Notes: generated by a model from the letters alone, not told the origin. A stretch of 64,000 bases of DNA from CAVVTR01 sp963751245 (GCA_963751245.1 CAVVTR010000007.1:310001-374000); one strand, 5' to 3'; shown: positions 1-8,218, counted from the stretch's first letter. Numbers and translations: made by a program.

Positions 1-318
1 CTCCGGAGGGCGCAGGACGAGGCGGAGCTCCTTCACCTTGTCCACGTCCCGTCCGGAGAGCCGTCCCAGCGCCTCGGCCAGGGGAGCGTCCTCGCGGGCC
101 AGGTAGTTCAGGGTGAACTCACCCGTGCGCAGCACCAGGTGGTGCGTCGCGGTGGCGGGGGAGAGGCACACGCCGAAGAGCGGCGGATCCGAGGAAAGCG
201 GCGTGGCCCACGTGACCGGGGCGAAGTTGGTGGTGCCCCTGACGTCGTCGCGCACCCCCACGATGCACACCAGCCGGGGATAGTAGAAGTAGGACGTGCC
301 CGCCACCGCCTGCTCCAT
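1..318 (-). CDS. Flavin reductase-like FMN-binding protein (3' end beyond window)
   Basis: The first 106 residues of a protein that runs off the left edge of the window. The N-terminal half (TSYFYYPRLVCIVGVRD, then TTNFAPVTWATPLS and PPLFGVCLSP) reads like the FMN-binding split-barrel of the flavin reductase-like family, where a conserved N-x-AP-x-(T/S) stretch follows the first strands. Members bind FMN and often serve as NAD(P)H:flavin reductases or electron carriers; the substrate cannot be told from this fragment. The start is ATG at 318 with AGGGAGG eight bases upstream. It is divergent from the acyl-CoA synthetase operon, with a short shared control region at 319-454. Family assignment is moderately sure, function is not. 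Confidence 0.7.
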   Translation of the reverse strand, partial: MEQAVAGTSYFYYPRLVCIVGVRDDVRGTTNFAPVTWATPLSSDPPLFGVCLSPATATHHLVLRTGEFTLNYLAREDAPLAEALGRLSGRDVDKVKELRLVLRPPE

Positions 319-396
319 GACAGCCTCCCTGGGTGCCAGCGCACCCGGTCCATGATAGCCGTCCGCGCGGAGGGCCGGCCCGGCGCCGACACTTTC

Positions 397-425
397 TTGA
401 CACGCCTCCGGCGCTCGCGTAGCGT
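397..425 (+). promoter_or_regulatory. Sigma-70-type promoter for the citryl-CoA synthetase-like operon
   Basis: A perfect -35 hexamer TTGACA at 397-402 is followed after exactly 17 bp by TAGCGT at 420-425, a weak -10. Transcription would begin near 432, leaving a leader of about 23 bases that holds the GGAGGT ribosome site at 445-450 ahead of the GTG at 455. No other promoter-like pair is seen before the next three genes, so it probably drives the whole four-gene run. Confidence 0.6.
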
Positions 426-454
426 TTGCTCTCCGGTGGCATCGGGAGGTCGGC

Positions 455-2005
455 GTGGCTCGCCTCGCAGAGTTTGAGGGCAAGGGGTTGCTGGCGGATG
501 CCGGTGTCGGGATCCCGCGCGGCGAGGTGGCCCGGACGCCGGCCGAGGCGCGGGCCGCCGCCGAGCGGCTGGGATGCGAGCTGGTCGTGAAGGCGCAGGC
601 GTCGACCACCGGCCGTGCCGGCCAGGGGCTGATCGTCTTCGCCGCCACCCCCGCCGAGGCCGAGGCTGCTGCAGCGGCTCTCCTGGGCCGGACGGTGGGC
701 AGCTTCCCGGTGGGCGAGGTGCTCGTGGAGGAGCGGCTGGAGCTGGCCTCGGAGCGTTACGCGGGCATCATCCTGGACGACCGCCGGCGGTGCCCCGTGC
801 TGCTGGTCTCGGCGCGGGGCGGGACCGGAATCGAGGAGATCGCGCGGGAGGACCCCGCCGCCGTCACCGAGCTGGCCCTGGACCCGGTGGAGGGGCTCGC
901 CGACCACGCCGCCCGGGAGCTGTGGCGCCGGGTGGGGGTCCACGGCGAGGAGCAGAGCCGGCTGGCCGCTGCCTGCGTCCGGCTGTGGCGGGTCGCACGC
1001 AGGGTCGAGGCCCGCGCCGCCGAGATCAACCCGCTGGTGGTCACCACCGACGGCGCGGTGCGCGCCCTGGACTGCCGCATCACGGTGGACGACGCGGCCG
1101 TGTTCCGCCACGGCGAGCTGGGCATCGAGGTGGCCCGCGAGCTGGGCCATCCGCCCACGGAGCTGGAGCGCGTGGCGTGGGGGGTGGAGCGGGACGACTA
1201 CCGCGGCACCTTCTACTTCCTCCAGATGCGCGACGACATCACCCCCGGCGACGGGGTCGTGGCGTTCCACGGTGCCGGCGGCGGTGGCTCGATGATGGCC
1301 ATGGACGCCCTGCAGCGGCACGGCTTCGGCGTGGCCAACTTCTGCGACACGTCGGGAAACCCGCCGGCCTCCAAGGTCTACCGGGCGGCGCGGATCCTGC
1401 TGTCACAGCCCGGCGTGGACGGCTACTTCGGTTCCGGCTCCGGCGTCGCCTCGCAGGAGCAGTTCCACTCGGCCCGGGGCCTCGTCAAGGCGTTCCTGGA
1501 GGAGCCCCTCAGCGTGCCTGCCGTGGTCCGGCTGGGCGGCAACGGCGAGGACAAGGCCATCGAGGTGCTCACCACCTTCACCCGGGAGCTGAGGGTGCCG
1601 GTGGAGTGCTACGGCAAGGACACGCCGGTGGACGAGTGCGCCCGCCGCCTGCGCACCCTCGTGGAGGAGGCGGCGCCGCCGCCCCGCACGCCGCGCGGGG
1701 AGGCGCCTGCCGCCGAGCGTCCCTACACCTTCGCCACGCCCACCGGGAGCATCACTTACGACCACGCCGTCTGCGCCCGCTGCGAGAGCAAGGTGTGCGT
1801 GAGCGCGTGCGTGCCGGAGATTCTCGCCCTGGACGACGCCGGCCTGCCGGTGCTGGCCGTGACGCCCGAGGAGGCGCGCCGGGGGCGCTGTATCGAGTGC
1901 CTGGCGTGCGACGTGGACTGCCGTGCGCTGGGCGCCGGCGGCGGCCGCGCCGAGCTTCCGATCCCGGGGCTCGACGCCTGGCGCCGGCGCCGCGGGATGG
2001 AGTGA
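455..2005 (+). CDS. SucC-like ATP-grasp acyl-CoA synthetase beta subunit with C-terminal ferredoxin domain
   Basis: A 516-residue protein. Residues 1 to about 210 resemble the ATP-grasp domain of succinyl-CoA synthetase beta (VVKAQASTTGRAGQG as the lysine/glycine loop, EINPLVV as the metal-binding strand). Residues about 220-400 are the CoA-ligase domain, with a glycine-rich HGAGGGGSMMAMDAL and a DTSGNPPASKVYRA segment where SucC has its GAGLAM and D-x-GG motifs. About 40 variable residues lead to a ferredoxin-like tail with two four-cysteine sets (CARCESKVCVSAC and CIECLACDVDC), enough for two [4Fe-4S] clusters; SucC itself lacks this. The start is GTG, chosen for GGAGGT 5 bases upstream. 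With the SucD-like and lyase-like genes it probably forms citryl-CoA or a related acyl-CoA from ATP. An alternative is a succinate or malate thiokinase. Confidence 0.8.
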   Translation: MARLAEFEGKGLLADAGVGIPRGEVARTPAEARAAAERLGCELVVKAQASTTGRAGQGLIVFAATPAEAEAAAAALLGRTVGSFPVGEVLVEERLELASERYAGIILDDRRRCPVLLVSARGGTGIEEIAREDPAAVTELALDPVEGLADHAARELWRRVGVHGEEQSRLAAACVRLWRVARRVEARAAEINPLVVTTDGAVRALDCRITVDDAAVFRHGELGIEVARELGHPPTELERVAWGVERDDYRGTFYFLQMRDDITPGDGVVAFHGAGGGGSMMAMDALQRHGFGVANFCDTSGNPPASKVYRAARILLSQPGVDGYFGSGSGVASQEQFHSARGLVKAFLEEPLSVPAVVRLGGNGEDKAIEVLTTFTRELRVPVECYGKDTPVDECARRLRTLVEEAAPPPRTPRGEAPAAERPYTFATPTGSITYDHAVCARCESKVCVSACVPEILALDDAGLPVLAVTPEEARRGRCIECLACDVDCRALGAGGGRAELPIPGLDAWRRRRGME

Positions 2006-2008
2006 ACC

Positions 2009-2905
2009 GTGGCCATCCTCGTCGACGAGACCACCCCCGTCATCGTGCAGGGCATCACCGGCCGCGAGGGCCGGGCCCGTACCCGGCTCATGCGCGAGTA
2101 CGGCACCAACGTCGTGGCGGGCTGCACGCCGGGCCGCGGCGGCGAGGTCGTGGATGGGATTCCCGTCTACGACACCGTGGCCGAGGCGGTGGAGCGCCAC
2201 GGGCCCTTCGGCGCCAGCGTGATCTTCGTGCCCGCCCCGGTGGTCCGCGACGCCGCACTGGAGGCGGTGGCCTCCCGCGTGGAGCTGGTCGTGCTGGTGG
2301 GCGACCGGGTGCCGGTGTGGGACGTGCTCGAGGTGGCGCGGGCGGCGGCGCGCGAAGGTGTGAGCTTCCTGGGCCCCAACACCCTGGGGTGCCTTTCGGT
2401 GGGCCGCGCCGTGCTGGGGATGATCGGAGGCCGGGCGCGGTCGGCCCGGGAGTGGTTCCGGCCCGGCCCCGTGGGGGTCGTGTCCCGCTCGGGGGGGATG
2501 ACCTCGTCGACCGGCTACTACCTGTGTCGCGCCGGTCTCGGCCTGTCCTCCCTGGTGCACGTGGGCGGGGACGGCATCGTCGGGCTGCCCCTCCCCGACG
2601 TGGCGCAGCTCTTCGAGGCCGACCCCGGGACCCGGTGCATCGCCATGTTCGGCGAGATCGGCGGCTCCCAGGAGGAGCGGGTGGCGGGGCTGATGGCGTC
2701 GGGTGCGGTGACCAAGCCGGTGGTGGCCTACATCGGCGGCCGCGCGGCGACGGCCGGGGTGCGCTTCTCCCACGCCGGCGCCATCGTCGAGGGGGGGCGC
2801 GGCACCCACGAGGGCAAGGTCGCGGCGCTGCGCGAAGCCGGCGCCGTCGTGGTGGAGACCTTCGACGAGCTGCCGGCGGCGGTGCGCCGCGTTGTGGAGG
2901 GTTGA
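2009..2905 (+). CDS. SucD-like acyl-CoA synthetase alpha subunit
   Basis: A 298-residue homologue of succinyl-CoA synthetase alpha. The N-terminal CoA-binding Rossmann domain begins VIVQGITGREGR, the usual motif for binding the CoA nucleotide, and the phosphohistidine loop is near the C terminus (RFSHAGAIVEGG, His255 by count, then GRGTHEGK). During catalysis this histidine would pass phosphate from ATP, bound on the beta subunit, to the carboxylic acid before CoA attack. The gene starts at GTG three bases after the beta-subunit stop and ends two bases before the lyase-like gene, so the three are surely co-translated. The set matches the citryl-CoA synthetase (CcsA/CcsB) arrangement, but SucD relatives with other acid substrates look alike and the sequence alone does not prove citrate. 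Confidence 0.85.
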   Translation: MAILVDETTPVIVQGITGREGRARTRLMREYGTNVVAGCTPGRGGEVVDGIPVYDTVAEAVERHGPFGASVIFVPAPVVRDAALEAVASRVELVVLVGDRVPVWDVLEVARAAAREGVSFLGPNTLGCLSVGRAVLGMIGGRARSAREWFRPGPVGVVSRSGGMTSSTGYYLCRAGLGLSSLVHVGGDGIVGLPLPDVAQLFEADPGTRCIAMFGEIGGSQEERVAGLMASGAVTKPVVAYIGGRAATAGVRFSHAGAIVEGGRGTHEGKVAALREAGAVVVETFDELPAAVRRVVEG

Positions 2906-2907
2906 GC

Positions 2908-3684
2908 ATGGCTGACCTGCACTGGAACACGGCGGTGACGTCCATCGCCCCCAACGAGATCCGCGTCCGGGGCTACCGCATGGACGAGCTGATGGGAGGC
3001 GTCACCCTGGGCGAGGCCGTCTACCTCGTCATCCGGGGCGAGCTTCCGGGCGAGGCCACGGGACGGTTGATGGAGGCCATGCTGGTGGCCTCCCTGGACC
3101 ACGGCGTCACCCCCCCCTCCACCCTCGCCGTGCGCAACGCCGCCTCCACAGGGGCGCCCCTCAACGCCTGCCTGGCGAGCGGCGCGCTGGCGGTGAACCG
3201 CCACCACGGCGGCGCGGTCGAGAGCTGCATGCGCCTCCTCGCCCGCGGCGCGGAGCTGGTCGCAGGGGGGCAGACGCCCGCCGCCGCGGCCACCGCCCTG
3301 GCCGCCGGCGAGAGGGCCGCGGGGCGCCGGCTGCCCGGGTTCGGGCACCGCATCCACACCGACGACCCCCGGGCCGGGCGGCTCCTCGCCCTGGCGCGGG
3401 AGGCCGGCGCCGCCGGCGTCCACGTGGCCGTGGCGGAGGCGCTGGTGGAGGTCCTGGCTGCGGGGGGGAAGCGGCTTCCCCTCAACGTGGACGGCGCCAT
3501 CGCCGCCGTCCTCGCCGAGCTCGGCTTCGCGCCGGAGCTCGCCAACGGCTTCTTCATCCTGGCCCGGACGGCGGGGTGGATGGCCCACGTGCAGGAGGAG
3601 CTGTCCCGGGAGAAGCCTATGCGGCGCATCGATCCCGTGGACCACGGCTACGACGGACCGCCTCCCCGCGACCTCGGCAGGTAG
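2908..3684 (+). CDS. Citryl-CoA lyase-like short citrate synthase homologue
   Basis: A 258-residue protein of the citrate synthase superfamily, much shorter than the about 380-430 residues of citrate synthase and near the size of citryl-CoA lyase (Ccl) and of the C-terminal domain of ATP-citrate lyase. All three acid-base residues appear conserved: His100 in NRHHGGAVES, His147 in PGFGHRIHTDDPRA and Asp195 in PLNVDGAIAA. The expected reaction is citryl-CoA to acetyl-CoA plus oxaloacetate, or the reverse. It follows the two synthetase subunits by two bases, the same order as the domains of eukaryotic ATP-citrate lyase. A malyl- or citramalyl-CoA substrate cannot be excluded. Confidence 0.78.
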   Translation: MADLHWNTAVTSIAPNEIRVRGYRMDELMGGVTLGEAVYLVIRGELPGEATGRLMEAMLVASLDHGVTPPSTLAVRNAASTGAPLNACLASGALAVNRHHGGAVESCMRLLARGAELVAGGQTPAAAATALAAGERAAGRRLPGFGHRIHTDDPRAGRLLALAREAGAAGVHVAVAEALVEVLAAGGKRLPLNVDGAIAAVLAELGFAPELANGFFILARTAGWMAHVQEELSREKPMRRIDPVDHGYDGPPPRDLGR

Positions 3685-3767
3685 CGGGGGCCCGCGGCCG
3701 GCGAGCCCGGCGTCCCGCCCCGCGGCGGCGGCGGGGCGCCTTCGACGAGCGGCAAAGGAGAGACGAG

Positions 3768-4886
3768 ATGGCCAAGTACCGAATCGCGTGGCTGCCCGGC
3801 GACGGGATCGGCAACGATGTCATGGAGGCGACCCGCCTCGTGCTGGACGCGCTGTCCTTCGACGCGTCCTACGTGCGCGGCGACATCGGCTGGGAGCTGT
3901 GGCGCCGCGAGGGCAACGCCCTTCCCGACCGTACCCTGGCGATGCTGAAGGAGACCGACTGCGCCCTGTTCGGGGCCATCACCTCCAAGCCCAAGGAGGA
4001 GGCGGACGCAGAGCTGGCCCCTTCGCTCCGCGGCAAGGGGTTCGTCTACTTCTCCCCCATCGTGCGGCTCCGCCAGGAGCTCAACCTCCACACCAACCTG
4101 CGCCCCTGCAAGGCCTACCCGGGAAACCCCCTCAACTACAAGGAGGGCATCGACCTCGTCATCTTCCGGGAGAACACCGAGGGGATGTACGGCGGGGTCG
4201 AGTTCCACCCCCTGCCGCAGCAGGTCTACGACGCGCTGTGCCTGCACCCCAAGATGAAGCGCTTCGGCGCCTTCGGCCTGGAGAACATCGCGCTGTCCAC
4301 CCGCATCATGACCCGGCAGGGCTGCGCCAGCATCGTCCGGCAGGGCTTCGAGTACGCCCGCACCCACGGCCGCCGGAGCGTGACCATCGTCGACAAGCCC
4401 AACGTGCTCCGGGAGACCGGCGGGCTCATGGTCCGCACGGCCCGGGAGATCGCCCGGGAGTACCCCGGGATCCCCATGTGGGAGACCAACATCGACGCCC
4501 AGTGCATGTGGTTGCTCAAGAACCCCTTCGACTACGACGTCCTGGTCTGCGAGAACATGTTCGGCGACATCATCTCCGACCTGGCGGCTCAGCTGGTGGG
4601 CGGCATGGGGTTCGCCGCGGCGGGCAACATCGGCGACCACTACGCTGTGTTCGAGCCCACCCACGGGTCCGCCCCCAAGTACGCCGGGGCGTACAAGGTC
4701 AACCCCATCGCGTGCATGCTCGCGGCCAAGCTGATGCTCGAGTGGCTGGGTGAGGGCGACGCGGCGGCCGGGATGGACGAGGCCGTCACCTCCGTGATCG
4801 CGGAGGGCGCGGTGCGGACCTACGACATGGGGGGAACCGCCTCCACGCTGGACGTGGCGCGGGCGGTGGCGGACCGGCTGCGCTGA
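3768..4886 (+). CDS. Isocitrate/isopropylmalate dehydrogenase family protein
   Basis: A 372-residue beta-decarboxylating dehydrogenase. It has the opening IAWLPGDGIGNDVMEA, a long FRENTEGMYGGVEF loop, the VDKPNVLRETGG segment carrying the catalytic lysine, and the metal site in FDVLVCENMFGDI-like sequence (YDVLVCENMFGDIISD) followed by FEPTHGSAPKYAG. These place it with NAD(P)-dependent isocitrate, isopropylmalate or homoisocitrate dehydrogenases. The start is ATG with AAAGGAG 6 bases upstream. It lies 83 bases after the lyase-like gene on the same strand; an oxidative or reductive isocitrate dehydrogenase is the natural partner for a citrate-cleaving enzyme. No leuC/leuD/leuA genes are nearby, which weakens the isopropylmalate reading. 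Confidence 0.8.
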   Translation: MAKYRIAWLPGDGIGNDVMEATRLVLDALSFDASYVRGDIGWELWRREGNALPDRTLAMLKETDCALFGAITSKPKEEADAELAPSLRGKGFVYFSPIVRLRQELNLHTNLRPCKAYPGNPLNYKEGIDLVIFRENTEGMYGGVEFHPLPQQVYDALCLHPKMKRFGAFGLENIALSTRIMTRQGCASIVRQGFEYARTHGRRSVTIVDKPNVLRETGGLMVRTAREIAREYPGIPMWETNIDAQCMWLLKNPFDYDVLVCENMFGDIISDLAAQLVGGMGFAAAGNIGDHYAVFEPTHGSAPKYAGAYKVNPIACMLAAKLMLEWLGEGDAAAGMDEAVTSVIAEGAVRTYDMGGTASTLDVARAVADRLR

Positions 4887-4960
4887 GCGCGGGCCGTGGC
4901 GTGGCCTCCGGCGCCGGGTGCTACGATGCCTTCAACACATCGCGTGGAGGGAGGTGTCGG

Positions 4961-5386
4961 ATGGCCCGTGTGAACTGGCGGCGGGTGTGGCTGGGGGCGT
5001 TCTTCGGAGGCGTCACCTGGGTGATCTGGTCCACCATCATCGGCCTGGCGGTGGTGAGTCCGCGGTACATGGAGGCCCAGCGGGCCGGGTGGTTCCTCAC
5101 GCAGCCCCGCTACCCGTTCTTCATGGCGGCGTGGATCGTCGCCATCTTCGTCCTCGCCTTCGTCCTCGCGTGGCTCTACGCCGGCGTCCGCAACACCTTC
5201 GGCGCCGGACCCTTGACGGCGATCCTGGTCGGTGTCGCGGTGGGCTTCGCCTCCGGCTTCCCGATGAACTTCGCCCTCGCGACCTGGGCGCCCTTCGACA
5301 GGATCTTCCCCCTGTGGTGGATGCTGGAGCTGTGGCTGGGCGCCGTGCTCGCCGCGCTGGCGGCGGGCTGGGTGTACAGGGACTGA
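4961..5386 (+). CDS. Four-helix integral membrane protein, unknown function
   Basis: A 141-residue protein with an N-terminal positive cluster (VNWRR) and about four hydrophobic helices (residues near 10-30, 52-74, 82-102 and 112-136), so an inner-membrane protein. No catalytic motif is recognised. The ATG at 4961 has GGAGGGAGG seven bases upstream; a GTG at 4901 is in frame but lacks this site. A TGCTACGAT element at 4919-4927 looks like an extended -10, so the gene may be transcribed alone rather than with the dehydrogenase 74 bases before it. Confidence 0.6.
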   Translation: MARVNWRRVWLGAFFGGVTWVIWSTIIGLAVVSPRYMEAQRAGWFLTQPRYPFFMAAWIVAIFVLAFVLAWLYAGVRNTFGAGPLTAILVGVAVGFASGFPMNFALATWAPFDRIFPLWWMLELWLGAVLAALAAGWVYRD

Positions 5387-5436
5387 CCCCGCTCCGGCCT
5401 TGATTCCGGTCGAGGCGCGCGCCGCCCCCCGGGGTC

Positions 5437-5651
5437 ATGGTGGCCCGGGAGGCGGCGATGGCAGGCCGCGGGAGGACGGCGGTGGCACCGGCGCGCCGGG
5501 TGGTCCAGGGCGCCTTCGCCCTCCTCTCGGTCGCCGTCGGCCTCGACCTCTCCAAGTGGGCGGCGGCCAGGTTCGCCGGGGCCGACGCGGGCGTGGCCCG
5601 TCCCCCGGGGGGCGAGGGCTTTCTGCCCATCCGGCGCTGATGTCCCTGCGG
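5437..5651 (+). pseudogene. Decayed N-terminus of a 4Fe-4S membrane protein (NapH/YccM-like)
   Basis: An open frame of 67 codons (ATG at 5437, stop at 5640) reads VVQGAFALLSVAVGLDL, then RPPGGEGFLPI. These resemble the N-terminal helix and the conserved RPPGVEAFLPISALMSLRY motif of 4Fe-4S binding membrane proteins of the NapH/YccM type. The match breaks inside the serine codon. One base appears lost at about 5632-5633, and the continuation ALMSLR is read in another frame at 5634-5651. Beyond that no further homologous helices or cysteine motifs are seen, and 5652-5873 holds nothing recognisable. It lies next to a cytochrome bc operon, the sort of context where such proteins occur. Reading this as a remnant is inference from motif memory. 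Confidence 0.55.
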
Positions 5652-5873
5652 CGGCGGCCGGGGACCGCGGTGGTGGTGGCCGTCGCGCTGTGGCTCGCCG
5701 GTGCCTTCCGCCTCACCGGACACGGGCGAGGCGGTGCGGCGGGGAACGCGGGGGCGAAGGCGCTTCCCGGGCAAGGGTCGCCCGGTGTCATCCGGGATGC
5801 ACGCCACCCGGACTGCCCGCGGACGGACCCGGGCAGCCGGACTTGTCCCGCCGGCAGGTGAGGCCGGCGCTCC

Positions 5874-7139
5874 TTACACCCCCATCTGCCGGATCTTCAT
5901 CACGAGCGCCACGATGGCGACGAGGATGATGCCGAGGGAGATGAACAGCCCCCGCCGCCGGAAGTGGAGCTCGTCCTCGGCCTTCTGCGCCAGCGTGTCG
6001 GCCGCGCTGCTGTCGTCGCCCGCCGCTTTGGTGTGCTCCCTGATCGTCGCCTCGGACACGGTGTGGATGGCGTTGCGGGCGAGGACGATGGCCTGGTGGG
6101 CGCCCTCGAGCTTCACCTCGGCGTCCTCCATGAGCATGCCCGCCTTCTCGACCCGGTCCACGCGGGTGCGGGCCGACGCCTCGGCGCCGGTGGCGCCGTT
6201 GATGGCGGAGGCGATGGCCTGCGCCGCCTTGCCACCCGCGTCGTCGGACTCGTGGCAGTCACCGCACACCTGGCCCTTGCCGACCCCGATCCAGGCGTCA
6301 GAGGGGTTGAGGATGGCGTGGTTGGAGTGGCACGCCTCGCAGGAGGCCTGGCCGAGGGCGGCGAAGGCGGGCTTGTGGGGCGAGCCGTCGAAGAGCTGCT
6401 CCTGGGTCACGTGGCAGGTGCCGCACACGCTGGCAACCGACTCCACGCCCGGGGGCGTGGCGCCGTGGGCGCCGTGGCACGAGGGGCAGGTGGGAGCAGA
6501 CAGGTCGCTCCGTCTGGTCAGCGCGGCGTAGTGCACCGAGCGCTCGTAGTCGGCGACCTCCTGGCCGCTGATGCCGTAGGGCTTCATGAGCGCCGCGTTT
6601 CCGTGGCACTTACCGCAGGTCTGAACCACGTGGGTCGGAAACACCGGCGAGCGGGCGTCCTTGGGCGGGAGGACGCCGTGGGCGCCGTGGCAGGAGATGC
6701 AGGTGGCCACGTTCCGGTCGCCCCTGGCGAGGGCGAGGCCGTGCTTCGACGTGCGGTACTGGCTGAGCTGGTCGGTGGGGATGTTGGGGGCGAAGCGGAG
6801 CATGAACGTGGAGTCGGCGTGACAGGAGCCGCACATGGGCGGGACCGCCTGGGGCGTGAACGAGCCGACGAACCCCTTGCGGGGATCCATGGCGGCCTCG
6901 GGGTCGGAGGCGGTGGGGTCGCCGCCGTGACAGCCCGCGCAGGTGATGCCCTGCTGGTAGTGGATGTCGTCGCCGGCGGCGCGGGCCGGCGCGTTGAGGG
7001 TGGCGTCGTCGAGCTGGGAGTGGCAGTCGATGCACGTGCTCTTCGCGAGTGTGCCGGGGGCGGCGACGGTGCCCGGGCGGGGCGCCGCCACCGCCAGGGA
7101 GGCCGAGAGCAGGCAGACGGGGAGCAGGATGGATCTCAT
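5874..7139 (-). CDS. Membrane-anchored nonahaem cytochrome c
   Basis: A 421-residue exported protein with nine CXXCH haem-attachment motifs (CIDCH, CAGCH, CGSCH, CISCH, CGKCH, CPSCH, CGTCH, CEACH, CGDCH) in residues about 35-290. An N-terminal signal peptide (ILLPVCLLSASLAVAAP) comes first. A helical stretch follows the haem domain, then a C-terminal membrane helix (LFISLGIILVAIVALVM), so the haem domain would sit outside the cytoplasmic membrane. Its ATG overlaps the cytochrome b stop by four bases (ATGA), so it is translationally coupled as the third gene of the bc operon. It probably takes the place of cytochrome c1 as electron acceptor from the Rieske protein. A role with an external or soluble electron acceptor is possible. 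Confidence 0.9.
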   Translation of the reverse strand: MRSILLPVCLLSASLAVAAPRPGTVAAPGTLAKSTCIDCHSQLDDATLNAPARAAGDDIHYQQGITCAGCHGGDPTASDPEAAMDPRKGFVGSFTPQAVPPMCGSCHADSTFMLRFAPNIPTDQLSQYRTSKHGLALARGDRNVATCISCHGAHGVLPPKDARSPVFPTHVVQTCGKCHGNAALMKPYGISGQEVADYERSVHYAALTRRSDLSAPTCPSCHGAHGATPPGVESVASVCGTCHVTQEQLFDGSPHKPAFAALGQASCEACHSNHAILNPSDAWIGVGKGQVCGDCHESDDAGGKAAQAIASAINGATGAEASARTRVDRVEKAGMLMEDAEVKLEGAHQAIVLARNAIHTVSEATIREHTKAAGDDSSAADTLAQKAEDELHFRRRGLFISLGIILVAIVALVMKIRQMGV

Positions 7140-8218
7140 CGGAACACCCCCAGGAAGGAGAGCAAGGTGAAGGCGGTGATGTAGGCCAGCGCGAGCCAGC
7201 CCAGCACGAAGAAGGCGGTGCTCCTCCCGCCGCGTGTGGAGGGGCGGTCCAGGACCGGCACGAGGAACCACACCGCCCCGGCCAGGGCGAAGGCGCCCAG
7301 GCCGACGAGCTCCCCTTCGATCCCGGCGATGTGGGCGGGAAGCAGTTTCAGGGCCTGGAACATGAAGAGGAAGTACCACTCGGGCCGGATGCCGGCGGGC
7401 GCGGAGGCGAAGGGGTCGGCCTTGGTGCCCAGGTCCCAGGGGAAGAAGGCGGCCAGCGCCGCGAGGGCGGCCAGGCCGATGAGCCACGCCACGCTCTCGC
7501 GGAGCACGAAGTCGGGAACGAACTTGAGCGGCCGGCGGCGCTTCGTGTCGGACTCCAGCCCGTGGGGGATGTGGATCCCCTGCCGCTGGATGAACGTGAG
7601 GTGGGAGAGGATGAGCGCCGTGGTGAGCATCGGCAGCACCGCGACATGGAACCCGAAGAAGCGGGTGAGGGTGGCTCCGGTCACGTCCTCCCCGCCGCGC
7701 AGGAAGCGGAGCAGCCACTCGCCCACGAACGGCACCTTGCTCACCATGTCGGTGCCCACGCGGGTGGCGAAGAAGGCGAGGGTGTTCCACGGCAGCAGGT
7801 AGCCGGAGAAGCCGAAGCCCATGGCGAGGACCAGCAGCAGGAAGCCGCTCCACCACGTCAGCTCGCGGGGCCTGGCGTAGGCGCCCAGCAGGTAGACCGA
7901 GAACATGTGCAGGAACGCCGAGAGGATCATGAGGTTGGCCGACCACGAGTGGATCGATCGCACCAGCCAGCCGAACGGCACGCGGGTCATGATGAACTGC
8001 ACGCTCTCGAAGGCGGCCTCGGCGGTGGGCCGGTAGTACAGCAGCAGCAGGATGCCGGTGAACACCTGCACGACGAAGAAGAACAGGGTGAGGCCGCCGA
8101 AGTAGTAGGCCCAGCTGAACCGGTGGCGGGGGACCTCCTTGTGCTGCGCGAACTCCACCAGGGGCTGCAGCTCCAGGCGGTCGTCGACGCTGCGCCAGAG
8201 ACGATCGAGGATCGACAT
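7136..8218 (-). CDS. Cytochrome b of a bc-type complex
   Basis: A 360-residue multi-helix protein. The haem-ligand pairs of cytochrome b are visible: RSIHSWSANLMILSAFLH in one helix, and FGFHVAVLPMLTTALILSH in the other. The quinol-oxidation PEWY motif is in GIRPEWYFLFMFQALKLLP. About eight hydrophobic helices are present, so one chain covers what is split into cytochrome b6 and subunit IV in b6f complexes. It would oxidise menaquinol, consistent with mqnA and mqnC in this window. It is three bases downstream of the Rieske gene and overlaps the nonahaem cytochrome gene by four. Confidence 0.93.
   Translation of the reverse strand: MSILDRLWRSVDDRLELQPLVEFAQHKEVPRHRFSWAYYFGGLTLFFFVVQVFTGILLLLYYRPTAEAAFESVQFIMTRVPFGWLVRSIHSWSANLMILSAFLHMFSVYLLGAYARPRELTWWSGFLLLVLAMGFGFSGYLLPWNTLAFFATRVGTDMVSKVPFVGEWLLRFLRGGEDVTGATLTRFFGFHVAVLPMLTTALILSHLTFIQRQGIHIPHGLESDTKRRRPLKFVPDFVLRESVAWLIGLAALAALAAFFPWDLGTKADPFASAPAGIRPEWYFLFMFQALKLLPAHIAGIEGELVGLGAFALAGAVWFLVPVLDRPSTRGGRSTAFFVLGWLALAYITAFTLLSFLGVFR

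Noticed and set aside
574..3684. A 1036-codon open frame overlapping the synthetase operon
   Set aside because: Its first about 780 codons are a shadow of the SucC- and SucD-like genes; only the end, from 2908, is the real lyase-like gene.
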